A stretch of 64,000 bases of DNA from Chrysomallon squamiferum (Eukaryota; Mollusca; Gastropoda; Neomphalida; Peltospiridae). The stretch is from NCBI GenBank assembly GCA_012295275.1, contig CM022665.1, positions 10,553,476 through 10,617,475 on the forward strand, given 5' to 3'. The position numbers and the translations under genes were made by a program. This document shows positions 12,958 to 28,200 of this stretch, in pieces; positions within the stretch are counted from its first letter, which is position 1; each line of letters opens with the position of its first letter. Below the pieces are notes generated by a model. That model saw nothing but the letters and a program-made list of their open reading frames with translations, was not told where the DNA came from and did no database searches.

Positions 12958-13164
12958 TCAGTACAGCGGTTGAGCAACTACGGCATCACCGGCCCCTGGA
13001 TAGGTGGTGCCTGCATTGTTTCTGTTCTGTGTTCGGCTGGCTGCTTCAGCATGGAATATTGCTTCCTTCGCCAAATGCTTCTCTCGTAGAATCTGAAGTT
13101 TCACTGATCTGGGGACGTCGGGCACCAGGTATGAAATCAGCCATGAGAGAAAAGCAACGGCCAT
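12958..13164 (-). CDS. Anoctamin exon 30 (residues 929-996 and stop)
   Basis: It encodes [20 protein letters not shown], then [40 protein letters not shown] and AVVAQPLY before TGA. 'L..L..Y.(I/V)PD.P.......REK.L..E' is the family tail. The last ~25 residues are not conserved and I recognise no PDZ-type ending. Confidence 0.95.
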   Translation of the reverse strand: MAVAFLSWLISYLVPDVPRSVKLQILREKHLAKEAIFHAEAASRTQNRNNAGTTYPGAGDAVVAQPLY

Positions 13165-13476
13165 CTGGATTCAAAGAATTTAAATAACGTTTTTTTATTA
13201 AACAATTATTGTTGTTGATGTTATTATTTTTAGTAGTAGTAGTGGTGGTGGTGGTGGTGGTGATTTTGGTGGAGGTGGAGGTGGTGGTAGTTGTGGTTGT
13301 GGTGGTACTTATTAATAAAAGAATTAAAAAAAATAATAATAATAAAAATTGGATAAATGAACTACAGTACTTACCACAAAGATTAGGATGAAGGCTAGTT
13401 TTGCACTCATGATGTGCCAGAATGCCATTGTGTAATTGTATGAAACTGAGTCACGGTAATCCCTATAGCTGGTAAC

Positions 13477-13552
<76 letters not shown>

Positions 13553-16075
13553 TGAGTGTGTAACACACACACACACACACACGTATACATGTACATTATA
13601 TAGACACCCACACACACACAAACACAGATTGTGATGTTATATATTTATTATTCTCCTAATAAGTGTAAATTCTAGACCGATCCATATTTATTATTATTTT
13701 ACACAATAATGTTTCATATACAAAATTATATATATATATATACTGTAATATTTCATATATATTATTAAGAATAAAATATAATGTCTCACATACGCAGTCA
13801 TACACATAATGTAATGTTACATATTTAGTAATAATGTAATAATGTTTAACATACGTAATAACATAACATATGCATAGACTGGATAAATAATCATATTACA
13901 CAAAGAAAATGAACTTTTGTCACTTACACTAATATAAAGAATTAACAAACAAAAAAGGTGTTAAAAACTAAAAAAAGGAAATTAAAATAAAAAAAACAAG
14001 AATAAACAAGTCTTACTGGCATACAGTAACGACTCCAAATTCATCTGATTTGTTATTGGAAGGAATGCTCGACTCCTCGAAATCACTGACATTAAACGTG
14101 GACAAACTCCATATCATGTAATCCTTGAGACTTGTGTCGTTGCTGTATCCATATTTGTACACAAGCTTGGGGATGAATTCTGAGGTGAATGCAATGATGC
14201 AAGCCTAAACAAAAGAGGGATGAAAACAAAAAAAGTAAACAAATAAGTAAAATTTAAATAAAAATTTAGATCATTTTTGTAACGAGTTTGACATTTCAAT
14301 GCAAAAAATATCTTTATGTAAAATTTGTGTAGCTCTACACAAGCTCTTGTTTGCTTCTCAAATTATTAGTAAGTTAATTTTATTTTAATTTATTTTACTT
14401 TTTAATTCTAATTTTGTGAATAAAAATAACCATACACTTGGCAGTACAAAATAAAAAAATAATAATAAATAATAATAATAATAATAATAAATAAATTAAT
14501 TAATTAATTAAAAAAAAAAAAAAAAAAAAAAAATACAATGAATACAAATATTAAAATATATAATTTACTTACATTTGAGAAAACTGCAACTGCAGATATA
14601 CCTTTCAGAATTCCAAACCAGACACCTAAATAAGTCATTAAAAATTTTAAAAAAAAGAAGAAAAGTGTAATAAACTACAAAAACAGTTATGCATACATCT
14701 GCATTTCTATATCGTGTTATGTCTACATGAAAGAAACCAGAAAAATCAATAACTAAAGACCATTCATCAAATATAAAATATAGTGAAACTAATATATTTA
14801 ATTTTCACTGCATAAAAAGTAAAAATAAAGATTCATTTTATTATTAGCTCTATTTAATATACTTAATATTAAACAAAATAAATTACATTGAAAAGATTCT
14901 ATAAAATATTTAATTTAAATGGTTCCAGAATTTCTCGTTAATGAACAGTATGAAAAAACACTATAATTAACAGTTTCACATTTGACTAGATTAATAAAAA
15001 ATAAAAAAAACTCTTTAAAAAATGAACTAATTAAACATGTTTTTTTTTCACAAGAATATTTCTTATTTTATTCATTATTTACTGGCTTCATGCAAAGATA
15101 AATTGAGAAAAATAAAGAAAATCCCTATTAAAGATGATCAAAAGTGCAAAATATTTGCAAATACCAACTAATAAAAAACTGCTCAGTCTCATAAAAAGTA
15201 CAAAATACCTATGTGGGGGGAAAAATAAAAAATAAAAAAAATAAAAATGAACACAATGGTTGGACTATATTTTCTCACCTCATTTTGCAAATTCCCTTCA
15301 AACAAATTAATTAATTAAGGAATGTTTTTTTAGTTGCAAAAACTGCAAACTTTCACAAGACATACATAATGTCTAGAAGCCAATTTCATTGCATAACAAC
15401 TAACATACTGTAGCCATAAAGCATATTTTGAACCAATTAGGAAAATGTCATGGGGGAAAAAAAAAAAAAAAAAAAAAAAAGGTGAGTGGCTAAATATTAA
15501 AGCCATATGAAGATGTTTTTAAATGGATCAAAATATATTTTGATGGATATTAGACAATCTACCTCAAAAATGAAATCTGAGGAGGTTTGCTTCCTGAAAA
15601 GTTTACATATTTATAACCTTGTATCATTACTGCTTCTTCTTTTGAAAAACCAAAAAGCAGTCAAGTGTATGTTAAATGAAATTTCTTCAGATATAAATTA
15701 AAATCTTACCAATATCTTGTGCCTTGACAGCAACTGGTCTTTTCCATGCTGTGACAAACTTGTAAGCATCCAGTCGTATTTCAATGATGTTATTAAGCAG
15801 AGCAAATACTGGTGCCAGCGGAAATGCAGCAACAAAGATAGTCACAAAACCAAACTGCAATACTGGAAAAAACCAACAACCCAATTATATTTGAGAAAAC
15901 TGTAAAATAAAGACATTAATCATGTCTAAACTATGAGTCTGAAAATAAAATTAACTGTGACTAAATGTAAAAATAAAAATAAAAGTATAAATGTAAAATA
16001 TAAATTTTGAAGATACACACACACACACCACCCACCCACAAACATATAAACATATATATATATGCATACATATAT

Positions 16076-16111
<36 letters not shown>

Positions 16112-16378
16112 CACACACACAAAAAATGAATCTCATAATAAAGATATTTAAAATATCAAAATATTCATCAGCCAAACTGTAACAAAACCTACCCATCTCC
16201 AGATATTCATCAAACAATCCCAGAGGTGGCATTTCAGACATGTTGTAATCTTCTTCCCACTGGGGCAGATTCCTTTTCTCTTCTGAAGACACTTTCCTAG
16301 CTTTAAACCAGTTCTTTAGTTTCCTTTTATATAAAAATAATTTTAATATGTTTAATAAAAAAGTAATCATTTCACTGA

Positions 16379-16421
<43 letters not shown>

Positions 16422-16499
16422 CCTTAGCTCTTGAACAAGTTCTTCAGCTTCCTTTTTTAAGAAAATATTTTAAAAAGTAATTATTTATTATATATGTGT

Positions 16500-16552
<53 letters not shown>

Positions 16553-17690
16553 TTGACAATAGATACAACACCTAACTATCCTGTGAAATGGCAATGTTTA
16601 ATCATAAAATTATTTACTTTATTATGATTATATGGTATTTAGAAGATGTTTTCGCACAGATCCATTCTTAGAGTTTATAAAAGACACTTACGGCAAAATA
16701 AGTTCCACAAAGTTATTGAAGGCTTGTTTACCAACCATGACAATACCCAACTGAATACAGAGCTCTATAAGACAGCCAGCTGGATCACACTGTAGAAATC
16801 CAAGTATAAAACAAAATCATCATAACACATTCGTTTTATAATTTCATCAATCAAAAAGCATGAGCAAACAACATGACTGTTTCTAGTAAAAATTTAAAAA
16901 AATTAAAGTTATGGAGATAACTGTTTTCTCCGTTCATCTATTTATTAACCCTGAATAATAAAAAACAGAGCAAGAACAACAAAAAAACAAAACATTAATT
17001 AATAAAAACACTTGTTATGTACCTGGTGAAGAAATCCTAATTATTTTTGACTGTTAATGCTTTTTTTAAGTCAATTTTTATTTTAAAAATACTATTGATT
17101 TTAATAACGCTTTCTGAAAATACATTGCTACTACTTGGATGCATGTTTATGTATGACATTTCTCTTTCATTATCACTCCATCAGAGACTCAGCAACCTGG
17201 ATCTGTGAGATCTGTGATACTTCTAGTTAAAAACAATACAATAGCACAGTTGATATTCATACCTCTTCCTGTCTGCTGTCCATAATATCACGATTGTAAT
17301 TTCCTGGTCTTCCAATAAGTCTGAAAATTAAATATATATAAATTAAAGAACATAAACTAAAACTGAGATATCTGTTATGAAAATTACAATCCTTCCCTCC
17401 TGCAAAAAAAACAAAAAAACAATACAACAGAAAAAAATAGGTCCAATATACATTTTGTGCCAAATTTTTGGTTAATACACATATTTATAAGCACCGAGGA
17501 TGTATTAATTATGATCCTGAACAATGCATTTGTAACTTGTATTTTTGAGATATCTCTATGAAGTTACTGTGAACAGCTTTAACACAGAGAAAATGAAGTA
17601 TGTTTTAATCTAACTCAGTTAACAAAACTTCCATACATGTTAACTGTTGCACAGAATGCTGAAAAAGTGTATTTTAAAAAAATAATTAAA

Positions 17691-17730
<40 letters not shown>

Positions 17731-18901
17731 TAAATAAATAAATAACAATAATAAAAATAAAGTAATAAATAGTATTAATATCAACATTGTTATTTTAAAA
17801 TCTTTTCTACTCAAAATACACCAAAATACATAAATAATGAACACACAGCATATGCAAGAATCTTGCACCTTTCAGATGTCAGCATTCTTTTGTTAAGGTT
17901 GTTAACAAAATTCTGATATGGTTCAATAAAGCAATAAAATAAAAAACAAAACAATACCTGATTTACATATTCATTAATACAGTCACTATTCTTTTTCATG
18001 GCCTCTTTCCATCTGTCAATGAGCTTTTTAACTAACCAGATATTTAAATCTTTAAATCTAATTAGATATTTACTTTTGAAAAACAGACAGATCTTTCACT
18101 ACAACCTGATACATGCACATCTGTATATTAAGATAAATGTATTTCTGTACAGGACTCACTTTCCCTTGAAGAAGGCAATGTAAAACAAAGATGCATAGTG
18201 ATTGACGAACTGGAAGAGAAACATCTTGAGCGTAAAACTGTCCTCCCATTCTGTCTGTGTTCTGTGAGTTTCTGTGAAATGAAAAATTAACAGTTCAGTT
18301 GTTGTTTGATTACGAATCAGAACAAAAATAAAACAGTCAACAGTTGAATGAAATTTAACAGGAAAATGTTAATTCACTACTTATTGTCGTTCTATGGGCA
18401 TAGTAATGATAAGAATGGAAAAGAGTAAAATAAATTAATATAAATATAAAGAGCTGATTTAGTTATGATATTTCAAACTGTATAAAATACAATTAATAAT
18501 AATTGTATGTAAAATACAAAATATTTATCTCAGAAATGTTGTAAAATTTACAATCAAAAGTTAATTTGTTTTAAAACGTTTATAACAAATGGTAGATGAA
18601 ACTGGAAAGATTCTACCACCCTGTATAATATGACAATAAAAAAAACATATAATCAAATAAAATATAGATATTTTATTATATATGATTAAATGACAAAGAT
18701 GTAAGGTCACTGAAAATATTTTGTTTTTGAAACTTACCAAAGTTTGTAAGTGTCTGAGCTATAATCAGATAAACCTGAAATCAAAACAAAATTAATTAAA
18801 AATAAACTGAAGTAAAATGGACTGATAAAAACAGACCAAAATAGCAAATCAGTACTCATGCACTTTCTCTCGCAGTCTCTCTTTTACATGAACATACCCA
18901 G

Positions 18902-18969
<68 letters not shown>

Positions 18970-19872
18970 CTGCACTTACTCTCTATGCCCCAAAGCAGAA
19001 GCATAACACACATACCTACTTCATATACAAACCTCTCCTTTCAAAAATAACTAACACAGACACTTACTTTTCCAAGAAGGATGATGATGACCAAGTTGAT
19101 GATGGCTGCCGTCACTGATGTTATTATGGAGGCTTTCTGGGCAATGTCTTCCTGACTGACACTAAACAGCAGAGCTGACACTGTGATTCTGTACACAATT
19201 ACACCAAACACAGCTGCAACTACCACACACAGCTGAAAAATAAAAATAATAATAACAGTAATAATGACAACAGTATAATACTAATAGAAATAATAATAAT
19301 AGTAATAAAAATAATAAATTAATAATAAAATAATACTAATTTTTTTAATTAATAATAACAATAATAAAATTAATAATACAAATTTTGGACACTGGATATG
19401 TAGCATCCACCATCTGTCCTCCAATACACATATTCGATAATTTTCCACAAGTTTTACATACTTATCTTAGTGACGAAAGCTTCATGCAGGGTTACAATAA
19501 ATCTACGCATTTTGATCATCAAGCTGATCCGTATTTAAAACCAAAGTAATTAAATGAATGGATCCAAGAACAAATGTCAATGCAAATGTCATCTCATCTT
19601 CACTGAACATTAAATAATAAAATAAATGTTTACCATGAACAGAATAACCCAGAGTGAAGATGTGACGCGACATATTCGACTGGCCAAAGGCAGATACGGC
19701 TCTTCACGCTGAAACAAATGAAAGACGACAGTTAATTTGATGTTATGTGAAGTCGGCAACTCCACTATGCTTGTAAGTATTTCAATCCTTTGTTTGTAAC
19801 AAATTAATTTCTGTCAATTTACAAATATTTTATTACTAATAACTAGTAATAAAATGACAGAAATTAAAGTTA

Positions 19873-19904
<32 letters not shown>

Positions 19905-19969
19905 ATTCATTTTCTAAAATCCAACAAAAATATTTTGGATTCTTTATTCTATCTTTAATTTAAGCTTCA

Positions 19970-20007
<38 letters not shown>

Positions 20008-21520
20008 AAAAAAAAAAAAAAAAAATCAATTGATGTATATTTTAAATAAGTTTTCAAGACTGCATAATTCAAACCAAACATTAAAATAAATATTAGAGTA
20101 CATCAATATAAACAGACTTTAGATTGCAATACTACTTAGTTCCACTGACTGTGGTTCTATCAAGCAAAAACATTTTTATATTTTTTATATTTAATAAACA
20201 CTCTTAGATTTTGATGACTCTGCTCTCACAGATTTTTTAAAATTATTTGTGAAGTGTTCAGAAGGTATATTATCACAACCGAACAAGGTAGAATGGTTTT
20301 AATCCAACCTTCACCATCCTTCAAATGCCTGCCAAACATCAAACTACACAGCTCTTTAACATTTGAACCCCTCAAGGCAAAACAAATTTGTTCCTCTGAG
20401 GCTGTGAGATGTTTGTATTTTTTATGTAGATAATTTACAAGGATACATTTTAAAATTAAAAAAAAAAGAAAAAAAAAAAGAAAAACAAAATGTACCATTT
20501 ATACTATCAATCAGTCTTAGACACATTTTTAAAAACAATAGTAATAAAAACAATAAACATTATTATAAAAATCATATTTTAGTCAGATTAATGATCTAAT
20601 TATGAATCTTCCAGCTATTAATATTCAACATCCCTGAAAAATGTAACCATCTATATAAAAAATATAAAAATTTAAAATATAAAAATTAAAAAATAAGAGT
20701 TGCCAGCAGTAAAAAACATTAAAATACAATTTCAATATATATTTTATTATTGTTAAATTTAAAAGTCAAAGGCAAACTAGTTAATATAAATTAGATATCT
20801 ACTGAATAAATAACAACCTGAAAAAACATAACTGCTAATTTTACATTTAAAAATAAACCTACATGCATTTGCATTTGAAAATATAACTATTAATAACTGT
20901 TTATAAAAATATATGTATTATGTACTACATGTACCTAATAATTGTTATTAGTACAGCATGTAAAAAAATATATAGTAATAACTACTTGTTTGTAAAAATT
21001 TAAAAAGTAATTATTTGTAGCTGCTTTTAAAAATGTAACTACTCATGACTAGATATAAATATATAACTAAGAATAATTGTATAAAAATATACTCACAGTT
21101 ACATGTTAAAATAAAATGAAAAATGTTATAACTACAATGGATCTAATACCTGCTTCCCAAAAGGCATAAACAAAAAGAATAAACAGAACATTTGATACTT
21201 GTGTAAAATGAATGGTTTAAACATGGCTGTTGTTATAGGGTCATTTTAGCAGAATGACTGCAAGGTCCATGACAAAAGACACACATTCAAAACTAGTAAA
21301 TTATTCATGGTTATACACCACATACACAAATAAAGTAATAGCATACACAAAAACTTTCAGGTATACAGAATTCCTTCTATGTTTTATTATTCTTTTTTTT
21401 TTTTTTCAAGACTTGACAAAAATAAATAAATAAATAATAATAATAATAATTAATAAATATTAATTAATAATAATAATGTCAGTAATAATAAGTAAATAAA
21501 TAAGTACCTATAATTAAACT

Positions 21521-21567
<47 letters not shown>

Positions 21568-22889
21568 TTAATTTTTAGTATTGGTAAACAAACATACACA
21601 TACTGCAACTGTAAATGTTAGATCAGATTCCCATCATAAAATGTAAAAATAATAATTAAAAAAAGCAACAACAACAAAAAAAAAGCCTGAGACACGATTA
21701 TAAAGTTTAATTTAAATCTAAGAAAGATTATGATCAAATAAGGAGTTTATATTGGCTTTGAAATTGGCAATAAATTTAAAATATTTTTATCATTATGAAG
21801 TTCAGCTGTGTGAAGGGATTTTATTGCCATTATGTCAGACCAATAATGTTAAATTTATTAATAAATTAACTGACAGAATTTAATAAATTTAACTGACAGA
21901 AATTTAAACTAGCTGATTGTCTTCACTGACAATATGTATGATATTTAAATTAACTAAGCTTTACTGGCAAACTTTTCACTTCCTACTTTCAAATAAAAAT
22001 AAACCCCAAAAGATATATTCTAATTATTTAACTTTTCATTTTTAAACAAAACTAATCTATAAATGATGTTTATGTGTATAAACAGATTTTTGAAATATCT
22101 TTATAGGAAAGTATGAAAGCAGTGACAGAACTAGCAATTCACACATGATGCAATAAACATTAATACAAATAAAATATTATTTTAGTAACAGATATTTTCA
22201 AAAAGGTTTTAAAAAAAGAAAAGAAAAAGAAAAATTAAAAAATAATTTATGTTTTGAAGCAGTAATTCATACTCTCTTCCCAAATTTCCAAATTAATTAT
22301 CCTTATTTATTTATCAGGACAAGATGAAGTTAATTTAAAAAAAAAAATTTCCATCTCTCTCTTATTCATTTATTTATTTATTTTTGGAAATGTGGGATAT
22401 GTAATTAAGTGTTAATCTAGCTTTAAAACAAACCTGAATTTCAAATTCGCTCATACTCTGAAGAAATGAAATCACAAATGTTAATTAAATGAAAATACAG
22501 ATTTCCAAAAAAAAAAGATAAATAAATAAATAAATAATATAATATTATAATAATATAATACAATATAATATAAAAAAAATAAAAATAAAAATAAAATAAA
22601 ATAAAATATAACATTTAAAAAAAAATTATATGGAAATTAGTTTTTCATATTACTGTGGTTCTGTATTAACTAGTTACATACTCTATAGAATAAATATGAA
22701 TTTAATTTTTTTTTTTTTTTATTATTATAAAATCAAACATAAAAAGCATAGATTTCTTTTACACATACAATGAAGAAATGTTTTATTTAACAATATATTT
22801 TGTATCTGTGTTTACCTAATGTTGTACATAGTTAGGAATCAGACCAAAAATTATTTAGCTATTCTGAAAATTATTTTTAAAAAGAATTT

Positions 22890-22924
<35 letters not shown>

Positions 22925-24068
22925 TTAACTATTACAAAAGACATTTTGTTTTCAAGTTTCATTTATTATTTCTCATATAAAAAGAATTTTGTTTATTTTC
23001 TTTGGCATATTTCATTAAAAATTTAAATGATCTGGATTCATTGGCCATGGGTTATTTAAAAAAGCATTAAAAAAAAAGTAAATAATAAATAAATAATAAA
23101 TAAATTAATTAATTAATTAATTAAAAGAATAATAATAAAAATAAAATTCTTAAAAAGTTTACAATTAATAAACCACAGTAACAAAATGATCAAAATTATT
23201 CAAATAAATCAGAACCTTTAGTAAACTTCTCAACTTTACAATGCTTTCAATATATGCAACAACATCATAAAATAAATTCACAGTGCTTGTTAAAACTGAC
23301 ATAAAATTTTCAAACAGAAATAATAATCTTTAAAAATGCATACAGTGCAATTCATTTTAGAATTTTATAAAATAGCAATACAAAATATTAAATATTTAAC
23401 AAATTATCCACACAGATTTGACACTTAGACAGTTTGATAGTTACTTATTTAAACATGAGTTTGTAAAAGCAGCAGGTTACCTGACAGTGTATGACATTGT
23501 GTCCTTTCTGAAACACATTGGTTAAAAAAAAAAAAAAAAAAAAAAGAAATAATAATAATATTTTCACTTGAATTTCTTAACAGGCTTTCTCTGTAAATAA
23601 AAAATCACTCTGACTTGCTTCATCTGAATGACTCTGAATGGGCGAAAAAAACAAAATAATAATAAAGTTGTAATGAACTTTAAAACCTCATATCACACAA
23701 ACAAAATACATTTTGAACATTTCTAAAATGTTAAATTATTAAAGACATGGCCATAATTTCAAGTTATTATCCCCAGTAGTTTTTCATGATTACTGGGTCC
23801 TCCATTTTCTATTTTTGTTCAATCAGATGAATGATGAAATTCTTAAATTTTGGAACTGCAATTTTTTTTGTCTAATTCTGATTTTCACAAAGGCTGCTTG
23901 AGATAATAACTTAAAAATTTGGCTAATAACAGACAATATCCATGTCATTTGATATAATATATACAGGTTTTGAAAAATAAATGTTATATTTATAAATACA
24001 TATAGAGCTCTTTTATTATATTCTAATAATAGAAAGTTATACTGTCATGGTACAAATTGACAGAATAA

Positions 24069-24107
<39 letters not shown>

Positions 24108-24616
24108 ATGACATAAGACTTTCCTAATAATAAATTATGTCAATAAAACAACAAACCCTTCAAATAATGACCTTTTCTTTTGTTTTCTTAAGTCAGTATA
24201 CACCCAAAAACAAATTAATGGAAAATGGCAGTTTCTCAAGATCATAAAAACTTCTGGTATTATTATATTTTATTATAAGTGTAGAAAAACAAATAAATCA
24301 TTTGGAATATATGAAATGTACTTAAACTAAGTGTTTTGTATCTGCACAGGTAGACCTTAATATTATATATGTTAAAATTTCAAAATTTAATAATCATTAG
24401 ATGTAATATAGTGAAAACCACAAAAACATGATTTCATAACAGACATATTGTACATGATTTTTTAATGATGTAAAATAAAAAAATTATTCATTTTTATTAA
24501 AATTCAAAGATGTTCTGGTATAGTAATATTTTTAATTTTATTAGTAATGAATTGGGAAATAACAACTTTGAATTTAATGATCACAAACATAAAATAACAC
24601 AAGCACATGTACATGC

Positions 24617-24659
<43 letters not shown>

Positions 24660-25242
24660 AGTTCATTAACAATAAAACATTTAAACATAAAATTAATAAT
24701 AATAATATTAAAAAAGATGAGATAACAAATAGATTTAGAAACATTGATAAAAAATGTACAGGTTTTATATACAGCAAATCAACTTTTGCTTAAAGAGATA
24801 CCTATTATTAATAAATATTGCCTATATACATTTTAGACAGGATTTAGACAAATCTGCAGATCTCCACAGAAACTAGTTAGATAAATCTAAATTCAGGTAA
24901 AATTACAATATGTAATTAAAATAATACTTAGGATATAGATTTTGAGAGAAAGACAGCTAATTATTTACATACATGTTAAATAATAAAAACTTAGTATTCT
25001 AACTTAGATTCAGATAAAAAAAATACACTGTTATTATACAAAATATTTAGATTTATTCAGAGATGCTATATTAGATGCTATATTAATGTGTAGAATGAAT
25101 TAGATGAAATGCTGTTACAAAATTAGGAACTATTAAAAACACCATAAAAAAGAAAAAAGAAAAAGGAACATACAGAATAGTTTCGAAAAGACCATAAAAA
25201 AATACACATATTTATTCACACACCCACACCCACACCCACACC

Positions 25243-25273
<31 letters not shown>

Positions 25274-28200
25274 CTGTATATATAGATATATAAAGATTCT
25301 TTTAATGTAGATGTAGACAGCAACATCACAGATTCTGGGCACGTCAGGTCTTCGTATTTGTTTTGTTCTGTTTGGTCTTTTTTGTTTGTTTTTTTAGAGA
25401 TAAAGACAGAAATACAAATTGAAAAGACACACACACACATTTACATACAGTGAGTTATGTAAAAATTAACAGCTATTTTCCAAAATGTTGTATTTTTTCT
25501 TTTTTTTGGGGGGGGTTCAGAACTTACTTTTTACCAGATTGCTCAAATTCACTAAAATGTGTGACATACTGTAATGATACAGAACACAGTGATCATGCGT
25601 AATGTCATGAAATGATGAAATCTCAAATATTTACTGTGATTTTTTTAACACTGGCAGAATGCAAAAGCAGAAATTTGAAAAAAAAACAACTTTTCATATG
25701 CAGCAGCATAAAGCTCAAGGCTTTGAGGCAACTGTAGTTTGCTGCAGTTAGTAAATAATATTTTACTATATTAAAGATGCTAATGTGTCTACTGTTAAGC
25801 CAGAATATTAAAAGATTTTACAAATCTAATCTCTTTATATATTTTAATAATCACAAACAAACAAAATAAATAAATAAATAAATAAATAAATTTTAAAAAT
25901 CCCCATATTATAAATAATAAATTGACAGACATTTAAAATGTTGTAATGAGTAGTATTCAGAAATAATACTGAAGAATTGTATCAAGATTTATTTTTATTT
26001 GATTATGTCTACTTTTAAAGACATTGCAGGATATTTAAAATAATGTTTTCAAAATTATTATTTATTTATTTTAATTGAATCTATTTATGGATTAAATAAA
26101 AAAAAAAAATCAATTTTTTTTGTTATATTAAAAAAAAAAGAAAAAAAAGGGAAATCCTTGATATGTTATTTGTTATTTATTATAACAGCTATTCTAAAAG
26201 CATTAAGTTAGTTCTAAGGATGAAGAGTACTAGATACATATTTTATATTCAAAAATTAATTAACTGTTTCTTACCTGGTTTATTGGATTCTTCTTTGTTT
26301 TTTCACTGTTGCTTCAAATTCTGGACGAAGTGTCTCCTGATTTAAATAAAATTAAATTTAGTCATAAAATTAGATGAAGTTGTATGAAAATAATTTTAGA
26401 ATTTATTACAAATGTGTTTATATAGATATATAGATGAAAAATAAATAATAGTAATAATAATACTTACAATAAAATCTATTATGGAAAAAACCTGAATTAA
26501 AATTTTTAAAACAGAAAAACCACATAAATACTGTCTAATACATTTTACAAGAAACCCTAATATTTTTTCACAATTCAGAATTGGAAATATTTATATGTTA
26601 ATGGTAAAACTGCGTTTCAATATTCATTCAAGGCATTTTTATTTTATTTTAAACCCATTTATTTTGTGAATTGTAAAGTTGTGTATTTCTGTCTCAATAC
26701 CTCTTCCTCAAAGTCAGCCACATCCCAGTCATATTCTATTTCTGCCTGCTTTCTCTTCCACATCTCATGAAAAAATGTTGCTATAAAAAAATTTAAAATA
26801 TTTAAAAAAAAGAATATGAATTAATGAATCAAATAATCATAGAAAAAAACGAAAATTTTACTAAAAATGAAAAAAACAAAAAAATGAAAAGAAAAAAGTT
26901 CTAAATATATAAATTAATTAAATATTTAATAAATAAATAATAGTTTTACATATTAAAGTGACAAGTAATGAAAAGAAAATAAATAAAAATGTTAAACATG
27001 ATTTACCCCATAAAGCCATAAATGCAGCAAATGCAACTGTAGCTTCATTGTCAAAAAGGTAGGTAACCATAGAATACAGACAACTTCGCTGAAGTTGCCA
27101 GTATGAGCAACGTTTGTCACAGAGTGGACACATTATCAAATTTCCTGGTTCATCATTTTTATCACACACATCCTGACTGGAATGGAAAATGAATAAAATT
27201 ATTTAACCATATTTTTAGACTAGTATTATATTCTGTCAATGGCAAAAAAAAAAAAACATACAAAAATACAACAAAAAAAATATACAGATAAAACAACACA
27301 ACTGGCTATTATTTTATCAACTAGCAGAAAGTGATCTTTCCCCAAGAACCTTGCCACAGACAGGAAATCATATACCATGGTGTTTCATATTCCAGTCCAA
27401 AGATGGAAAAAGTACAATGGATCCACTAATAAGAATCAGTTCTGTGACCTATCACACTTGATTTGACTTGAAAACAGTCGATTAAAAAACAAAAGCATTT
27501 TAATATTTATAGTCCTCAACAATATGGCCATCTTAAAGATTTCAGGCTATACTTTATATCTTTACAAATTACACTGTCACCTGATTTAATTTAGAGTTTT
27601 ATGGATAACAAAAAGAAAATTCACAACAGTGAAAAGCAAATACCTGGCAGGGTCGTCCCACATTAAACCCAGTCCATAGAAGAAAGCCACTAATCCACAT
27701 ATTGCAGCAGGAATTAGCAGTGCAGTGTAGAAACCCAGCCAACAGAAATATATGCCTATCTTCTCTCCAAAATATTTTCTGAAATCACAATATTTCACAC
27801 TTATAGACAATTACACATTATTTTGTTTTGGTTTCAGTTAAATTTTCCTTTTTCTTCTTCTTCTTCTTTTTATTATTAGTAGTATTAGCATTTTTACTAC
27901 GGCTACTACTACTACTATCATTATTATTTCCATTATTATTATCGTCATCACCATTTTAACTATTTTTCTTCAATTTGTAAAAAAATATAAATAAGCTAGA
28001 ATCTGGAACACTTTCCTATCATCAAGTAGAGAAAAGCAAACTGTCAGCAGTTTTAAATCAAGGCTCAAAACTTTTCAGATTTTATATTTTTATATTTTGT
28101 CAACTGAGCAGTACTATTAAGCACATTTCAAATTGTGCTATATAAATATCAGTTTTATTATTATTTATTAATTGTAGTAATATACTAAAAAATTGATAAT

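Noticed and set aside
12921-13187. 88-codon + strand open frame over the last anoctamin exon
   Set aside because: It is the antisense shadow of exon 30, which has clear family similarity on the - strand.
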